From an uncultured Chthoniobacterales bacterium (GTDB lineage: Bacteria; Verrucomicrobiota; Verrucomicrobiia; Chthoniobacterales; CAKUMP01): a DNA stretch of 5,300 bases. The DNA lies in NCBI GenBank assembly GCA_934667795.1, contig CAKUMP010000177.1, positions 1 to 5,300 on the forward strand, written 5' to 3'. The notes beneath the pieces were generated by a model. It was not told where the DNA came from and ran no database searches. It saw only the letters and a program-made list of their open reading frames with translations. Shown piece after piece: positions 4,493 to 5,300 of this stretch; position 1 is the stretch's first letter, and the number at the start of each line of letters is the position of its first letter. The translations under genes and the position numbers were made by a program.

Positions 4493-5300
4493 TCATCGTT
4501 CGATCATTTCCCAAATTCTTGTCTTTAAAGGTTCCAATCCCTCGCTCAGTCCGGCAGAAATCGGGAAAATATCGACCTTGGAAAAACGTTGTCTGAAACG
4601 AACTAAATTTTCTTCTGCCTCTTCCAGGTCCATTTTATTGGCGGCGACGACCCATTTTCTTTTCCCCAGGTCTTCATTATAGAGGCGCAATTCTTTCCGC
4701 AGGTTTTGGACATCTTCTATGGGATCTCGTCCCTCACTGCCTGCCATATCCACGACAAAAATCAGAACCTGGCACCGCATAATATGACGCAGAAAATCAT
4801 GTCCCAGGCCCACATTTGCATGCGCTCCTTCGATCAACCCCGGAATATCCGCCACCGTCATCCGCTCGTATCCCTCTAATTCCACCACCCCGATATGAGG
4901 AGTCAAAGTGGTAAACGGGTAATTTGCAACCCGCGGACGCGCTGCCGAAATTCCGGAAAGCAACGTGGATTTCCCTGCATTCGGGTATCCTACCAGTCCG
5001 GCATCCGCAATTTTTCGCAATTCAAGAAGAAAAATCCCTTCCTCTCCCTCTGTCCCCTCTGTGTATTGATGTGGCGCCTGATTGGTACTGGATTTAAAAT
5101 GCACATTCCCCTTTCCACCTTTCCCTCCCTGGCAAAGCACCAGACGCTGCCCTTCTGCCACCAGATCCCCTACCACTTCCAGTTCATTCAAATCCAGCTT
5201 GACCCGTTTCGGCTCGACTTGCTCCACCCATCCATCTTCATCCACCTCATATTCCGGCGGACGATTCGGACGAAATTCTTCCGACAAACGATAAATAACC
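4493..5300 (-). CDS. obgE: Obg-type GTPase (ObgE/CgtA), 5' end missing
   Basis: 268 residues are visible; the start and most of the N-terminal glycine-rich Obg domain lie beyond the right edge. Numbering counts from the TTG (a Leu codon) at 5287. The end of the Obg domain is seen as LVLCQGGKGGKGNVHFKSSTNQAP (49-72). The GTPase domain has all motifs: G1 GYPNAGKS (100-107), G2 PFTTL (124-128), G3 DIPGLIEGA (147-155), G4 NKMD (217-220) and G5 ISA (243-245). Obg is an essential GTPase that binds the 50S ribosomal subunit and links ribosome assembly to nucleotide status. The protein stops right after the G domain (MIER), so the optional OCT domain is absent, as in many lineages. About 30 acidic and Pro-containing residues (near 1-35) stand where the family normally has only some 12. 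The open frame continues to the edge (VIYR before the TTG), so the TTG is not the start. Confidence 0.96.
   Translation of the reverse strand, partial: VIYRLSEEFRPNRPPEYEVDEDGWVEQVEPKRVKLDLNELEVVGDLVAEGQRLVLCQGGKGGKGNVHFKSSTNQAPHQYTEGTEGEEGIFLLELRKIADAGLVGYPNAGKSTLLSGISAARPRVANYPFTTLTPHIGVVELEGYERMTVADIPGLIEGAHANVGLGHDFLRHIMRCQVLIFVVDMAGSEGRDPIEDVQNLRKELRLYNEDLGKRKWVVAANKMDLEEAEENLVRFRQRFSKVDIFPISAGLSEGLEPLKTRIWEMIER

Noticed and set aside
4493..5287. A complete short GTPase starting at the TTG at 5287
   Set aside because: The frame is open to the window edge and the remaining Obg-domain strands show that this is an internal position of a longer Obg protein.

Overview
The window is bacterial, of moderate GC, and every gene I can support lies on the minus strand. 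Read in the direction of transcription (right to left), the order is: the GTPase Obg (5' end cut by the right edge), a GT4-family glycosyltransferase, a single-pass SPFH/prohibitin-type membrane protein, a repeat-filled intergenic region of about 510 bp, a DUF1800 protein, and a DUF1501 protein with a Tat signal (3' end cut by the left edge). No rRNA, tRNA, transposase gene or CRISPR array is visible.

The DUF1800-DUF1501 pair, the prohibitin-type protein and above all the intergenic repeat family suggest the Planctomycetota-Verrucomicrobiota-Lentisphaerota group, with Verrucomicrobiota or a relative most likely. The repeat arms are of the type GGAGTGCGGCGGTTTCCGCC with CCGCTTTGG. This placement is inference from gene content and recalled repeat style, because no phylogenetic marker was compared.

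Layout. (1) 1-1710: a two-gene operon, DUF1800 then DUF1501, 19 nt apart, with a strong GGAGGA ribosome site for the second gene. The pair is probably exported or envelope-associated, since DUF1501 carries a clear twin-arginine signal and DUF1800 carries none. (2) 1711-2220: no credible gene. It holds two 152-bp direct copies (7 mismatches) of a composite palindromic element, separated by 61 bp with their own small palindromes. A weak hairpin plus T-run lies just before the DUF1800 gene. (3) 2221-3108: the SPFH protein. (4) 3109-3269: an intergenic region with a degenerate 10-bp-period tract that looks like a second dispersed-repeat family. (5) 3270-4421: the glycosyltransferase. (6) 4493-5300: Obg, which has an unusual acidic, proline-containing insertion in its N-terminal domain and no C-terminal OCT domain.

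I see no clear multi-gene novel system. The material most worth a second look is the tandem pair of nested-palindrome elements, the decamer tract, the Obg insertion and the unequal signal-peptide arrangement of the DUF1800/DUF1501 pair.
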